DNA of 64,000 bases from Nocardiopsis flavescens (GCF_900141985.1 NZ_FQZK01000004.1:124001-188000), one strand, 5' to 3'; positions 15,804-24,783 are shown, counted from the stretch's first letter. The notes: generated by a model from the sequence alone, not told the origin. Made by a program: numbers and translations.

Positions 15804-18800
15804 GTGGCGAAGAAGCTGTCCTACGCGGACGCCCTGAAGATCCTCGGCAAGAAGGACTCCGATGCCTGGGACCTGGCCGAGCGGCTCGCCGACGGCGGCC
15901 TGGGCATGCTCGGCGTCCCCGACCTGTTCGGGCTGCGGAGCCTGCTGGTGGGCAAGGGCCGCGAGGCGGTGGAGGGCATCCGCGACCACCTGCGCGGGGA
16001 GAGCCGCCTGTCCCGGACCGAGCGCATCCTCGCCGCGGAGCGCGTCCTGGCGGCGGTCGCCTTCCTGGAGTCCCTGGACGAGGTCTGGGAGGCCTCCGGC
16101 GCCCCGCTCACCCTGGACGAGCTGGGGTTCTCCCCCGAGGACCGGGCCGCCCTGTTCGAGCCCCTGCTGACCCCCGGGCAGCCCGGCCGGGTCGCCCTGC
16201 CCTACCGCTGGAACCTCGACGCCGCCCAGGAGGCCGTCGACGGCGCCGCGTTGGAGGGGACCGCTCCGCCCGAGGCCCCGTGGACGTCCGCGCGCGCCCC
16301 CCGAGCGGACGAGCTGGCCCGCCAGGAGTACTTCTACGGCCTGGCCGAGGCCTTCCGGGACGCGGTGCCCCGGGTGGCGGCGGCCCGCGAGCACGGCGTC
16401 GACACCCCCGACCACCCGCTGCTGGCCGAGGTCGCCCGGGAGCTGGGCGAGCGGGCGACCGAGCGGTTCGCCGAACTCCACCGAGGCCTGGCCGTGGACG
16501 TCCCGGAGTTCGCGCTGTGGGCGCACGAGCGCGAGCACGCGCGCACCCGCGCCACCGTCGACGACGGCCTGGGCGAGCTGCGCCACCTGCTGGCGACGGT
16601 GGCCTCGGACCGGCCGGTGGACCGGCGCCGGGAGGAGCTGTTCGCCGCGCACCGGGCGGTGCTGGAGCGCCCCGTGCTGCGCGCCTCCGACGTGCCGCCC
16701 GGGCTGGTGCTGCCCTCGCTGGACGAGGCCTACGTGCCCCCGCGCGGGCGCATCGCGGTCGTCACCGCCAACGCCGTCCCCTCCTCCGAGGAGTGGTGGG
16801 GCCTGCACCGCCCGGTGGACGACCTGGGCGCGTTCATCGCCGCCCACCTGACCCACCCCGACGCCACCGACCGGCCCACCGTCGTCCTGGGGCACCCGGG
16901 GGCGGGCAAGTCCAAGTTCACGGAGGTGCTGGCCGCCCGGCTGCCCGCCTCCGACTTCCTGCCGGTGCGGGTGGAGCTGCGGGCGGTGAGCCCCAACTCC
17001 CCCATCCACGTGCAGATCGAGGAGGGGCTGGCCGCCGCCCTGCACACGCGCGTCTCCTGGCGGGAGCTGGCCGACTCGGCCGACGGGGCGCTCCCGGTCA
17101 TCATCCTGGACGGGTTCGACGAACTCCTCCAGGCCACCGGCGTCGACCGCTCCGACTACCTGGAGCGCGTCCAAGAGTTCCAGCAGCAACAGGAGGCCAT
17201 GGGCCTGCCCGTGGTCGTCATCGTCACCACCCGCACCGTCGTCGCCGACCGCGCCCGCTTCCCGCTGGGGACGACCGTGATCAGGCTGGAGCCCTTCGAC
17301 GAGGCGCGGATCGCCCGCCTGGTGGGGGTGTGGAACCGGGCCAACGGCCGCGCGGCGATCACCGGCGGGGAGCGGTCCGCGGAGCTGACCACCGAGGCGG
17401 TGCTGCGCTACCGGGACATGGCGGAGCAGCCGCTGCTGCTCATGATGCTGCTCATCTACGACGCCGAGGACGGGGCGCTGCGCCGCACCGGGCGGCACCT
17501 CACCCACGGGCAGCTGTACGAGCGGCTGCTCGCCATGTTCGCCCGCCGGGAGGTGGACAAGCACCACTCCGGGCTGGGCAGGGACGGCCTCGCGGAGGCC
17601 GTGGAGGGCGAGCTGCGCCGCCTGGAGGTGGCGGCGCTGGCGATGTTCACCCGGCGCAAGCAGAACGTGAGCGCCGAGGAGCTGGACCGCGACCTGGCGG
17701 TCCTGCTGCCCGACGCCGCCCTGGACCCCGACGACACCGGGATGCACGGCCGGATCGACCCGGCGCACCAGGTGCTGGGCCGGTTCTTCTTCGTCCACGA
17801 GGCGCGGGCCCGGACCTCCGAGGGCACGGCGAGCGTGTTCGAGTTCCTGCACGCCACCTTCGGGGAGTACCTGGTCGCCCGCGCGGTGGACGCGGCGCTG
17901 GAGGAACTGGACGCCAGCCGCTCGCAGGCCTCGCGGCGGCGTGGCCGGACGCGGCGCGTCGACGACGGCGAGCTGTACGCGCTGCTGTCGTTCGCCTGCC
18001 TGCCGGGGCGGGAGAAGGTCCCGGAGTTCCTGTCCGAGCTGCTGGAGCGGCGGTTCGCCGACGACGCGGGGCTGCGCGGCGACTACTCCGACCTGCTGGT
18101 GGAGCTGTTCCGGGAGGCGCCGTTCCCGGCGGCCAACCGCTCCTACGCCGGGTTCGAGCCCGCGCGCCTGCCGGTGACGGTCCGCCAGGCCAACTACACG
18201 GCCAACCTCATCGTGCTGCTGGTCCTGGTGCGCGGGACCGACGACCCGGTCGACCTGCGGGAGCTGTTCCCCGAGCCGGCGGAGGCGCTCACGGAGTGGC
18301 GCAACACGGTGGGGGTCTGGCGCTCCCTGCACAGCCCGGAGTGGTTCAGCGTGCTGAACGCGGTCCGGCTGCGCCACCTGGAGTCCTGGACCCGGCAGGG
18401 CAGCCACGCGGTGCTGTGCCGGGAGGAGGGGGACCCGGTGAACGTCGGCGAGTGCATCGGGTACGAGCTGCACACGGACGTGGAGGTCAGGCCCGACGTC
18501 CAGGACCCCTACGGGATGACGGTCGCGTTCGACCGTACGATCTCCCGGATGCTGCGCTCCACCTCCCTGCGCGTCAACGGCAGCGGGGCCCGCGTCCTGC
18601 TCGGCCTGCTCCCGTACCTGAGCCAGGCCCACGGCGACCTGGGGGCCTGGTTCCTGGACCCCGAGGGCGACAGCGCCTGGCTGGAGCCGCACGAGGTGCT
18701 GAAGCTGCGCCTGTCGCCGCCGCACGTGGAGCCCGAACGGCGGCTGGACGCCTACCGCCGCCTGCTCACCTCGACCCAGCTGGGCCGGATCGAGCTGCTG

Positions 18801-19073
18801 GTGCTGCGGCAGGCGGCCGAGGACGCGCGCTGGCCGGGCACCGCGAACGAGGCGGAGTACTCGCCGCTGCGGCGGGTGATCCGCGAGTTCCTGGCCGGGG
18901 TGGACTCCGTGGTCTCGGGGAACCTGCTGCGCAAGGACGCGGTCGCCCCGGTGCTGGACCTGTTCCCCGCGGGGTTCCTCGCCGACGACGCGGTGCGGCG
19001 GGTCATCGCCCTCGTCGACCAGGAGAACCCCCAGCGCGGGCGGCGCACCCGCGTCCACGCCCACCTGCGGTAG
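15804..19073 (+). CDS. NACHT-domain NTPase, bacterial NLR-like (copy 2)
   Basis: A 1,089-residue paralogue of the preceding gene with the same architecture: N-terminal helical domain (KKLSYADALKILGK again), P-loop GHPGAGKSKF near residue 363, Walker B near residue 431, and the same unassigned C-terminal region containing EFLHATFGEYLVARAV, a segment typical of NACHT proteins just after the winged-helix part. Start GTG 15804 with GAAAGG seven bases upstream. Its codon use is fully GC-rich, unlike the middle of copy 1. The two genes are in the same direction and could be co-transcribed. A defence function is inferred from the family. Confidence 0.85.
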   Translation: MAKKLSYADALKILGKKDSDAWDLAERLADGGLGMLGVPDLFGLRSLLVGKGREAVEGIRDHLRGESRLSRTERILAAERVLAAVAFLESLDEVWEASGAPLTLDELGFSPEDRAALFEPLLTPGQPGRVALPYRWNLDAAQEAVDGAALEGTAPPEAPWTSARAPRADELARQEYFYGLAEAFRDAVPRVAAAREHGVDTPDHPLLAEVARELGERATERFAELHRGLAVDVPEFALWAHEREHARTRATVDDGLGELRHLLATVASDRPVDRRREELFAAHRAVLERPVLRASDVPPGLVLPSLDEAYVPPRGRIAVVTANAVPSSEEWWGLHRPVDDLGAFIAAHLTHPDATDRPTVVLGHPGAGKSKFTEVLAARLPASDFLPVRVELRAVSPNSPIHVQIEEGLAAALHTRVSWRELADSADGALPVIILDGFDELLQATGVDRSDYLERVQEFQQQQEAMGLPVVVIVTTRTVVADRARFPLGTTVIRLEPFDEARIARLVGVWNRANGRAAITGGERSAELTTEAVLRYRDMAEQPLLLMMLLIYDAEDGALRRTGRHLTHGQLYERLLAMFARREVDKHHSGLGRDGLAEAVEGELRRLEVAALAMFTRRKQNVSAEELDRDLAVLLPDAALDPDDTGMHGRIDPAHQVLGRFFFVHEARARTSEGTASVFEFLHATFGEYLVARAVDAALEELDASRSQASRRRGRTRRVDDGELYALLSFACLPGREKVPEFLSELLERRFADDAGLRGDYSDLLVELFREAPFPAANRSYAGFEPARLPVTVRQANYTANLIVLLVLVRGTDDPVDLRELFPEPAEALTEWRNTVGVWRSLHSPEWFSVLNAVRLRHLESWTRQGSHAVLCREEGDPVNVGECIGYELHTDVEVRPDVQDPYGMTVAFDRTISRMLRSTSLRVNGSGARVLLGLLPYLSQAHGDLGAWFLDPEGDSAWLEPHEVLKLRLSPPHVEPERRLDAYRRLLTSTQLGRIELLVLRQAAEDARWPGTANEAEYSPLRRVIREFLAGVDSVVSGNLLRKDAVAPVLDLFPAGFLADDAVRRVIALVDQENPQRGRRTRVHAHLR
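17094..17263 (+). repeat. 170-bp tract identical to 13661-13830 (NACHT paralogue, copy 2)
   Basis: Second copy of the exactly identical tract. The base on each side differs between the copies, so the limits are sharp. Confidence 0.95.
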
Positions 19074-19087
19074 CGGACGGCCCGGGG

Positions 19088-19125
19088 GCGCCCGGCGGGC
19101 GGTGGCCCCGCCTCCCGCCGGGCGC
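19088..19125. terminator. Hairpin between convergent NACHT and sirtuin genes
   Basis: Perfect 12-bp inverted repeat (19088-19099 with 19114-19125) and 14-nt loop just after the NACHT stop. The rest of 19126-19351 shows no gene. Confidence 0.6.
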
Positions 19126-19351
19126 GGGCGGACGGCGGGCCGTCCCCGCGGGACCGCGGACCGTGAACGGGCCCGGGGCCTGCGGGTCCGCGGACCGAGG
19201 GCGGAGCGCCCCCGGCCGCAGAAGGGCCGGGCCGACCGTGCCTGCCCGGCGGAGCCGATACGCGCCCGCTCCGCCGCCTTCCTCCGCCGCGGCTCACCGG
19301 CAGCACGACTTTTCGCGGCGTCCCCGCGGTTCGGGGGCGCCGCGGCGCCCC

Positions 19352-20158
19352 CTACGGGCCCGCTCGGCGGGCAGCGGCCGTGACCCGCTCCACCAGGGCC
19401 GGCAGCGCCCGGCCGATGGGCTCGTGCAGGACCGCGGACGCGAAGTCGTCGTAGGGCGTCTCCTCGCCGTTGACGACGACCAGCGAGGCACCCGCCATCA
19501 TCGCCATGTCGCACAGCCCCGCCACCGGGTGGACCGTCAGCGAGGTGCCGACGGCCAGGAACACGTCGCAGTCGCGGGTGGCCCGTGTGGCGGCCTGGAC
19601 GACGTCCGGGTCCAGGTTCTGGCCGAACGAGACCGTGTCCGACTTCTGGATGCCGCCGCAGTCCGCGCACCGGGGGTCGGACTCCTCGTCCAGCCGGGCC
19701 AGCACCTCGGGGGTGGGGGTGCGCCGCCCGCAGGACAGGCACCGCACCCACAGCATCGTCCCGTGCACCTCCACCACCCGTTCGGCGGACACCCCGCCGC
19801 GCTGGTGCAGGCCGTCGATGTTCTGCGTGATGAGGGCGCGCAGCCGGCCGGTGCGCTCCAGGTCCGCCAGGGCGCGGTGGGCGGCGTTGGGCTCGGCGTC
19901 CCACACCTGGTGGGCGCGGCGCTGGGACCACACCTGGCGCCGCACGTCCACGTCGCCCGTGTACAGGGTGATGTCGGCCTGGGCCTGGGCGTCGGGGTCG
20001 GTGGTCCACACGCCGTGGGGGCCGCGGAAGTCGGGGATGCCCGAGTCGGTGGACACGCCCGCGCCGGTGAGGACCGTGATGCGGTCCGCCTCCTCCAGGA
20101 GTCCGGCGGCCCGCTCGAACGCCCCGGGATCGGCGAACGCCGTGGAATCTGTGGTCAA
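19352..20158 (-). CDS. NAD-dependent protein deacylase, sirtuin family
   Basis: A 268-residue Sir2-type enzyme that removes acyl groups from lysines using NAD+. It has the NAD-binding GAGVSTDSGIPDFRG (about 32-46), TQNIDGLHQRGG (about 110), the catalytic His in VEVHGTML and four zinc-binding cysteines (CLSCG...CADCGG). The complete canonical set points to a housekeeping deacylase. The start appears to be TTG at 20158, after a GAGGTAGGG sequence; no better in-frame start exists nearby. It is convergent with the NACHT pair. Confidence 0.9.
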   Translation of the reverse strand: MTTDSTAFADPGAFERAAGLLEEADRITVLTGAGVSTDSGIPDFRGPHGVWTTDPDAQAQADITLYTGDVDVRRQVWSQRRAHQVWDAEPNAAHRALADLERTGRLRALITQNIDGLHQRGGVSAERVVEVHGTMLWVRCLSCGRRTPTPEVLARLDEESDPRCADCGGIQKSDTVSFGQNLDPDVVQAATRATRDCDVFLAVGTSLTVHPVAGLCDMAMMAGASLVVVNGEETPYDDFASAVLHEPIGRALPALVERVTAAARRAGP

Positions 20159-20332
20159 CGCGGCCCTACCTCGCTCTCACTCCGGCTCGGTGCCGGCCCT
20201 CCCCCGGTCGGCGGGGGGCGGCCCCGTGCACCCGTAGCACACCCTAGCCTCGGAATGCACACGAAAGCGCGCGGGACCGACACCCCTCCGATGCACACGA
20301 GAAGGGCAAAGGGTGCGAAAATCAGCACGATC

Positions 20333-21217
20333 ATGAAGCAGCCGTCCTACATCCTCGTGGTCAACGGGACCAAGGTGCAGCGCCCCGTCTTCCTTTTGGG
20401 CGCTCCCCACTCAGGTGTCCCCGAGATCGCCCGCGCCCTGTCCCGGGCCCCCGGATTCCATATGAGCGCGGGCTCCTCCGGCGTGCTCAACGCCGTGTAC
20501 GCCGTCGCGCGAAGACCCTCGCTGGCCCTGGAGAAGGTGTCGGGCACGGCCAGCCTCCTGCGGGAGGCCTACGCCGAGTCCTGGCAGCTCACCCCGCTGA
20601 CCTGTCCGCACTGCGCCGGGCGGTGGGAGCGGGTCCCCGCCAGCGCCTCCGCCGAGCCGTGCGAGCACAGCGCGCAGGTGAGCCGGTACGGGGACGCCAG
20701 CCCCGACCTGCTGTTCAGCGCCCAGGCCCTCCAGGCGGCCTTCCCCGACGCCCTGTTCGTGCAGGTGATCCGGGACGGGAGGGACGTCATCGCGGAGATG
20801 CTGGACGACGAGCGGTCGCTGGCCTGGCTCAAACCCAGCTTCACGAAGCTGGACCACGAGTTCCCCAACCACTTCTTCGGGCTGGAGGACGCCTCCGACC
20901 TGGAGGCCTTCGGGGACGGGTCGGTGGAGGCCAAGTGCGCGATGCGCTGGCGGGGCGCGGTGCGCATGTCGGCGGCGCTGCGGCGCGGCATCGACACGGA
21001 CCGGCTGCTGACCCTGCGCTACGAGGACCTGCACGGCGGCGAGGTGCAGACCGCCAAGCGGCTGCGGGAGTTCACCGGGGCCCGGGTGTCGGCGTCGGAG
21101 CTGCTGATCGAGCGCTCCTGGCGGGTGGGCGCGTGGCGGGAGCGGCTGTCCCGGGACCAGCACGCGGACGTGGTGGAGGTGGCGGGGCTGGAGCTGTCCC
21201 GCCTCGGCTACCTGTGA
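20333..21217 (+). CDS. Sulfotransferase-family protein
   Basis: A 294-residue protein with the sulfotransferase fold, expected to transfer sulfate from PAPS. The 5'-phosphosulfate loop is unusual (PVFLLGAPHSGVPEIARAL instead of the common RSGTT form), while the 3'-phosphate site VIRDGRDVI is standard. A CPHC...CEH cysteine/histidine group near residues 87-110 could bind zinc and is not part of the core fold. Acceptor unknown. Start uncertain: ATG 20333 is used, but in-frame ATGs at 20255 and 20291 lie in a short direct repeat (ATGCACACGA), and no start has a good ribosome site. Confidence 0.72.
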   Translation: MKQPSYILVVNGTKVQRPVFLLGAPHSGVPEIARALSRAPGFHMSAGSSGVLNAVYAVARRPSLALEKVSGTASLLREAYAESWQLTPLTCPHCAGRWERVPASASAEPCEHSAQVSRYGDASPDLLFSAQALQAAFPDALFVQVIRDGRDVIAEMLDDERSLAWLKPSFTKLDHEFPNHFFGLEDASDLEAFGDGSVEAKCAMRWRGAVRMSAALRRGIDTDRLLTLRYEDLHGGEVQTAKRLREFTGARVSASELLIERSWRVGAWRERLSRDQHADVVEVAGLELSRLGYL

Positions 21218-21275
21218 CCCGGCCCGCGCCCGGGTGCCGGGGCGGCGGGGCCGCCCCGGGCCGCGCGGCCCGGGT

Positions 21276-21878
21276 TCAGGGCGCGCCGTGGGCGGTGAGC
21301 AGGGCGTCGGCGGCGGCCCGGGCCGTGCGCACGGCGTCGGGCACCCCCGTGACGGTGCGGGCGAGGACGGCCCCCTCGTGCAGCATGGTGAGGGTGTCGC
21401 CCAGCGGGCCGGGGTCGCGGGCGCCCGCCTCCCGGGCGAGGCCGGTGTACAGCTCCCGCAGCCACCGCTTCTGCCCCTCGGCCACGGCGCGGCCGGGGTG
21501 CCCGGGGTCGGCCAGCTCGGCGTAGGCGTTGACCATGGCGCAGCCGCGCGGGCCGTCCCGCTCCAGCCACTCCTCCAGGGCGTCGAAGGTGGCGGCCACG
21601 CGCCCGCGCGGGTCGGGCACCGGTTCCGTCCGGGACTCCAGGTGGGCGCGCCAGCGCTCGTCGCGGGCGCGGAGGTAGCGGGCGACCAGCGCGGCCTTGG
21701 AGCCGAACCGGTCGTAGACGGTCTTCTTGGTCACCCCGGCGCGCTCGGCGACGAGGTCCATGCCGACGGTGTTGATCCCCCGCGTGTAGAACAGGTCCTC
21801 GGCGGCGTCCAGGATGCGGCGGGCGGCCGGCGTGAGCGGGCGGGCGGCACGGTCCTGCGGTGTCCGGGTGGCGGTCAT
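21276..21878 (-). CDS. TetR-family transcriptional regulator
   Basis: A 200-residue repressor. The N-terminal helix-turn-helix (about 17-63) reads ARRILDAAEDLFYTRGINTVGMD...VTKKTVYDRFGSKAALV, very typical. The C-terminal ligand domain contains a CAMVNAYAEL segment as in the YxaF/LmrA-like group. ATG 21878 follows GAGGAG. It is divergent from an EamA transporter and a near-palindrome lies between them, so it likely represses that gene and itself. Confidence 0.9.
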   Translation of the reverse strand: MTATRTPQDRAARPLTPAARRILDAAEDLFYTRGINTVGMDLVAERAGVTKKTVYDRFGSKAALVARYLRARDERWRAHLESRTEPVPDPRGRVAATFDALEEWLERDGPRGCAMVNAYAELADPGHPGRAVAEGQKRWLRELYTGLAREAGARDPGPLGDTLTMLHEGAVLARTVTGVPDAVRTARAAADALLTAHGAP

Positions 21879-21910
21879 CACTCCTCCTCGGGGCGGGCGC
21901 TATATCGCGA

Positions 21911-21932
21911 GTATACCGACCGGTGTGTTTAC
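21911..21932. promoter_or_regulatory. Candidate TetR operator
   Basis: A 22-bp near-palindrome centred on ACCGGT, running from GTATACCGACC to GGTGTGTTTAC; 16 of 22 positions are symmetric. It lies between the divergent TetR and EamA genes. The symmetry is seen; the binding is inferred. Confidence 0.6.
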
Positions 21933-21977
21933 CTGTGGGCCGAAGGAACGAACCGGACGGAAAAGGGAGGTCGGCCG

Positions 21978-22994
21978 ATGCGCTACGCGTTCGTCCCGGT
22001 CGTGATCGCCGCGGGCCTGGTGGTGATGTGGAGCTCGGGGTTCGTGGGGGCCGAGCTGGGCACCCGGTACGCACCCGCGGAGACGCTGCTGGCCTGGCGG
22101 TTCCTGGCGATCGCGGGCCCCCTGGCCGTGTGGGGCCTGTGGATCCACACCCGCGCGCGGCGGGCGCCCGTGCCGGAGCCCGCGGAGGCGGCCGGGGGCA
22201 CGGGCCGGCGCACCGGGCGGATGACCGGCCGGGACGCGGCCGGGCACGCCGCGGTGGGCGCCCTGGCCCAGGCCGGGTTCCTGTACGGGGTGTACGCCGC
22301 CTCCGCGGCGGGGGCCGCCGCGGGGACGGTCGCGCTGATCGCCGCGCTGCAACCGCTGGTCGCCACGGCGCTGGCGGTGCCCCTGCTCGGGGAGCGCGTC
22401 CGGCCCCGCCAGGCCGTCGGGCTGGCCCTGGGGCTGGCCGGGGTCGCCCTCGTGGTGGGCGCGGACCTGCGCGCCCCCGGCGCCGCCCCCTGGTGGGCGT
22501 ACGCCCTGCCGGTCGGGGCGATGCTGTCCCTGGTGGCGGCGACCCTGCTGGAGCGGCGGCTGCGGCCCGGCGGGACCGCGGTCCAGGCGCTGGCCGTGCA
22601 GTGCGGGGTGAGCGCCGTGCTGTTCACCGCCCTGGCGGCGGGGACCGGGACGCTCGCCCCGCCCGCCGACCCCGGGTTCTGGGCGGCGGTCGCCTGGGTC
22701 GTGGTGCTGTCGACCCTGGGCGGCTACGGCCTGTACTGGGCGGCCCTGGCGCGCTTCGGGGTGGCCCGGGTGTCGGCGCTGCTGTACCTGACGCCGCCGA
22801 CCACCCTGCTGTGGAGCCTGCTGATGTTCGGCGACCCGGTCGGCGCGGGCGCGCTGGCCGGAATGGCCGTCTGCGCGGCGGCGGTCGCCCTGGTGGCGGG
22901 CGGCCGCGGCCCCGCGGGGCCGCGGCCGGCGCGGCTCAGGCGGGTTCCCGCTCCCGCGGGTCGCCGGGGTCCTCGGGACCCGGCCCCGCGCTGA
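21978..22994 (+). CDS. EamA-family (DMT) transporter
   Basis: A 338-residue inner-membrane exporter with about ten hydrophobic segments in two EamA repeats. The first repeat starts VVMWSSGFVGAELGTRYAPAE, characteristic of drug/metabolite transporters; the second includes TLGGYGLYWAALARFGVARVSALLYLTPP. ATG 21978 follows a strong AAAGGGAGG. The last 59 bases overlap the end of the convergent RidA gene. Controlled probably by the divergent TetR. Substrate unknown. Confidence 0.88.
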   Translation: MRYAFVPVVIAAGLVVMWSSGFVGAELGTRYAPAETLLAWRFLAIAGPLAVWGLWIHTRARRAPVPEPAEAAGGTGRRTGRMTGRDAAGHAAVGALAQAGFLYGVYAASAAGAAAGTVALIAALQPLVATALAVPLLGERVRPRQAVGLALGLAGVALVVGADLRAPGAAPWWAYALPVGAMLSLVAATLLERRLRPGGTAVQALAVQCGVSAVLFTALAAGTGTLAPPADPGFWAAVAWVVVLSTLGGYGLYWAALARFGVARVSALLYLTPPTTLLWSLLMFGDPVGAGALAGMAVCAAAVALVAGGRGPAGPRPARLRRVPAPAGRRGPRDPAPR

Positions 22995-23484
22995 CCACGG
23001 GGCCGGACGACTCCTCGATGCCCTCCAGCATCTCCCGGGTCTCGTCGTCCTCCCCCGGGTCCGCCGTGTCGCGGACGTCGGGGACCACCGCGGTGCACAC
23101 GATCTGGACCAGCGCGGCCGGGTCGATGAGCTCGGTCACCCCGATGACGGCCATCGGCGGGTAGTGACGGCCCATGTGGCGCCGGTACACCGACGCCAGG
23201 GTGTTGCCGTTGAGCCGGTAGCCGCGCATGTCGGTGGTGTGGACGCGCATGTCGACGACGTGCCCGGGGTCGGCCCCGGCCACGCGCAGCGCCTCCACGA
23301 CGTTGCCGAGCGCGCGGTCGAACTGCTGGACCACCCCCTCACCGGTCACCTTGCCGTCGGAGCGGCGGGCGACCTGGCCGCCCACATGGACGACCCGGCC
23401 CGGTGTCACCACCAGGGCGTGGGCGAACCCCACGGGGTCGGCGAGGGAGAGCGGGTTGACGATCTTGTGCGGCGTGAGGTCCAC
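22936..23484 (-). CDS. RidA/YjgF-like protein with acidic tail
   Basis: A 182-residue member of the Rid superfamily, which hydrolyses reactive enamine/imine intermediates from PLP enzymes. The core (residues about 5-130) includes HVGGQVARRSDGKVTGEG and the family-like AALVQIVCTAVVP. The C-terminal 50 residues are rich in Asp/Glu/Pro and unusual for the family (usual length 125-135). GTG 23484 with AAGGG six bases upstream. Exact subgroup and substrate not determined. Confidence 0.82.
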   Translation of the reverse strand: MDLTPHKIVNPLSLADPVGFAHALVVTPGRVVHVGGQVARRSDGKVTGEGVVQQFDRALGNVVEALRVAGADPGHVVDMRVHTTDMRGYRLNGNTLASVYRRHMGRHYPPMAVIGVTELIDPAALVQIVCTAVVPDVRDTADPGEDDETREMLEGIEESSGPVVSAGPGPEDPGDPREREPA

Positions 23485-23574
23485 CGTCGGGCCCTTCCGG
23501 TCTCGGGGAGGCCCACCGGCCCGTGCGGCGGGCTCCCCCTGGGAGCCGGTCGGCCGGGCGGCTACGATGAGCCC

Positions 23575-23739
23575 ATGTCGATCACTTTCCTGCTGTCCGC
23601 GCTCGCCCTCGTCGCGGTGCTCGCCCTGTTCGTCTCCATCTTCGTCGGAGGCTTCGTCTACGTCGCGCGCATGAAGCGCCAGGGCACCGAGGCGACCCTG
23701 CTGGGCGCGCGCAGGCGCCGCGAGCTGCGCCAGGGCTGA
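23575..23739 (+). CDS. Small single-pass membrane protein
   Basis: A 54-residue protein: one hydrophobic helix (residues about 3-31, FLLSALALVAVLALFVSIF) followed by a basic tail (RMKRQGTEATLLGARRRRELRQG). The positive tail should stay in the cytoplasm. GC-rich third positions support coding. No known family recognised; it is divergent from the RidA gene. Confidence 0.65.
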   Translation: MSITFLLSALALVAVLALFVSIFVGGFVYVARMKRQGTEATLLGARRRRELRQG

Positions 23740-23846
23740 GCCGGGTTCCGCCGGGCCCCCGCCGCTCCCCGGTCCGCGCCGGGTGCCTCCCGGGGGCGCG
23801 GCGCAGGCCCCGGGAGCGGTCTGCGGCCCCGCGGGGCGGCGCGCGG

Positions 23847-24674
23847 TCAGTCGCCGTGGAACACGTCGGGGTCGGGCCCGGTCCTGGTCCCGTCCTCCAG
23901 TCCGCCGATGCGCTCCATGTCGTGCTCGGTGAGCTCGAAGTCGAAGACGTCGAAGTTGGCGCGGATGCGGTCGGGCGCCGCCGACTTGGGGATCACGACG
24001 TTCCCGAGCTGGATGTGCCAGCGCAGCAGCACCTGGGCGCGCGTGCGCTCGTACTCCGCGGCGATGGCCGTGATGGTGCCGTCGTCGAGGAGGCGGCCGT
24101 GGCCGAGCGGGCTCCAGGCCTGCGTGACGATGGAGTGCTCGGCGTCGAACTCGCGCAGCTCCCTCTGGGGCAGCAGCGGGTGCAGCTCGATCTGGTTGAC
24201 CATGGGCGTGATGCCGCCCTCCTCCATGACCCGCTGCAGGTGCGGGATCTGGAAGTTGGACACGCCGATGGCGCGGGCCCGGCCCTCCACGTACAGGTGC
24301 TCCAGCGCCTTCCACGTGGGAACGTACAGGTCGCGGCCGGGCAGCGGCCAGTGGATGAGGTACAGGTCCAGGGTCTCCAGGCCCAGGCGGTCGAGCGTGG
24401 CGTCGAAGGCCCGCAGGGTGGAGTCGTAGCCCTGGGCGGAATTGGCGAGCTTGGACGTGACGAACAGGTCGTCGCGGTCCACGCCCGACCGGCGCAGCGC
24501 CTCGCCGACGCCGCGCTCGTTGCCGTAGGCGGCGGCCGTGTCGATACTGCGGTAGCCGGCCTCCAGCGCGGCGGTGACCACCTCCACCGCCTGGTCGTCG
24601 GGCACCTGCCACAGGCCCAGGCCCAGCTGCGGTATGCGCAGTCCGTTGTTGAGCGTGAGCTCGGGCACCGTCAT
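23847..24674 (-). CDS. Aldo/keto reductase
   Basis: A 275-residue NADPH-dependent oxidoreductase of the AKR superfamily (2,5-diketo-gluconate reductase-like, AKR5). The catalytic tetrad is visible: Asp and Tyr in SIDTAAAYGNE, Lys in VTSKLAN, His in LYLIHWPL. IPKSAAPDRIRANFDVFDFEL is the cofactor-phosphate motif. ATG 24674 fits the usual family start (MTVPELTLNNG); ATGs at 24683 and 24692 would add a few residues. Divergent from a PucR-type regulator. Physiological substrate unknown. Confidence 0.9.
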   Translation of the reverse strand: MTVPELTLNNGLRIPQLGLGLWQVPDDQAVEVVTAALEAGYRSIDTAAAYGNERGVGEALRRSGVDRDDLFVTSKLANSAQGYDSTLRAFDATLDRLGLETLDLYLIHWPLPGRDLYVPTWKALEHLYVEGRARAIGVSNFQIPHLQRVMEEGGITPMVNQIELHPLLPQRELREFDAEHSIVTQAWSPLGHGRLLDDGTITAIAAEYERTRAQVLLRWHIQLGNVVIPKSAAPDRIRANFDVFDFELTEHDMERIGGLEDGTRTGPDPDVFHGD

Positions 24675-24770
24675 CGTTCTCATCGCCGTCATCCCCCGTC
24701 GGCCCGCAACGCTTGCGCCGCCCGCCGAAGGGCCGTCGGCGGGCCCGCGGCCTCCCCCAGGCCGCACACT

Positions 24771-24783
24771 TGGCATACTGCCA
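24771..24783. promoter_or_regulatory. Short perfect palindrome between AKR and PucR-type genes
   Basis: TGGCA-TAC-TGCCA in the divergent intergenic region. It could be an operator for the adjacent regulator, but 5-bp arms are weak evidence. Confidence 0.3.

Noticed and set aside
15663-20009. Open frame of over 1,400 codons on the minus strand opposite the second NACHT gene
   Set aside because: It is a shadow of the GC-rich plus-strand gene; its translation is low-complexity and matches no family, while the plus strand encodes a clear NTPase.
19352-20158. Sirtuin as a defence effector linked to the NACHT genes
   Set aside because: It is convergent, has its own start, and carries the zinc cysteines and catalytic motifs of ordinary deacylases, so a separate housekeeping role is more likely.
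16280-20332. Very long plus-strand frame running into the sulfotransferase gene
   Set aside because: The upstream part is the wrong frame of the NACHT gene; only the end from about 20333 has a family match.
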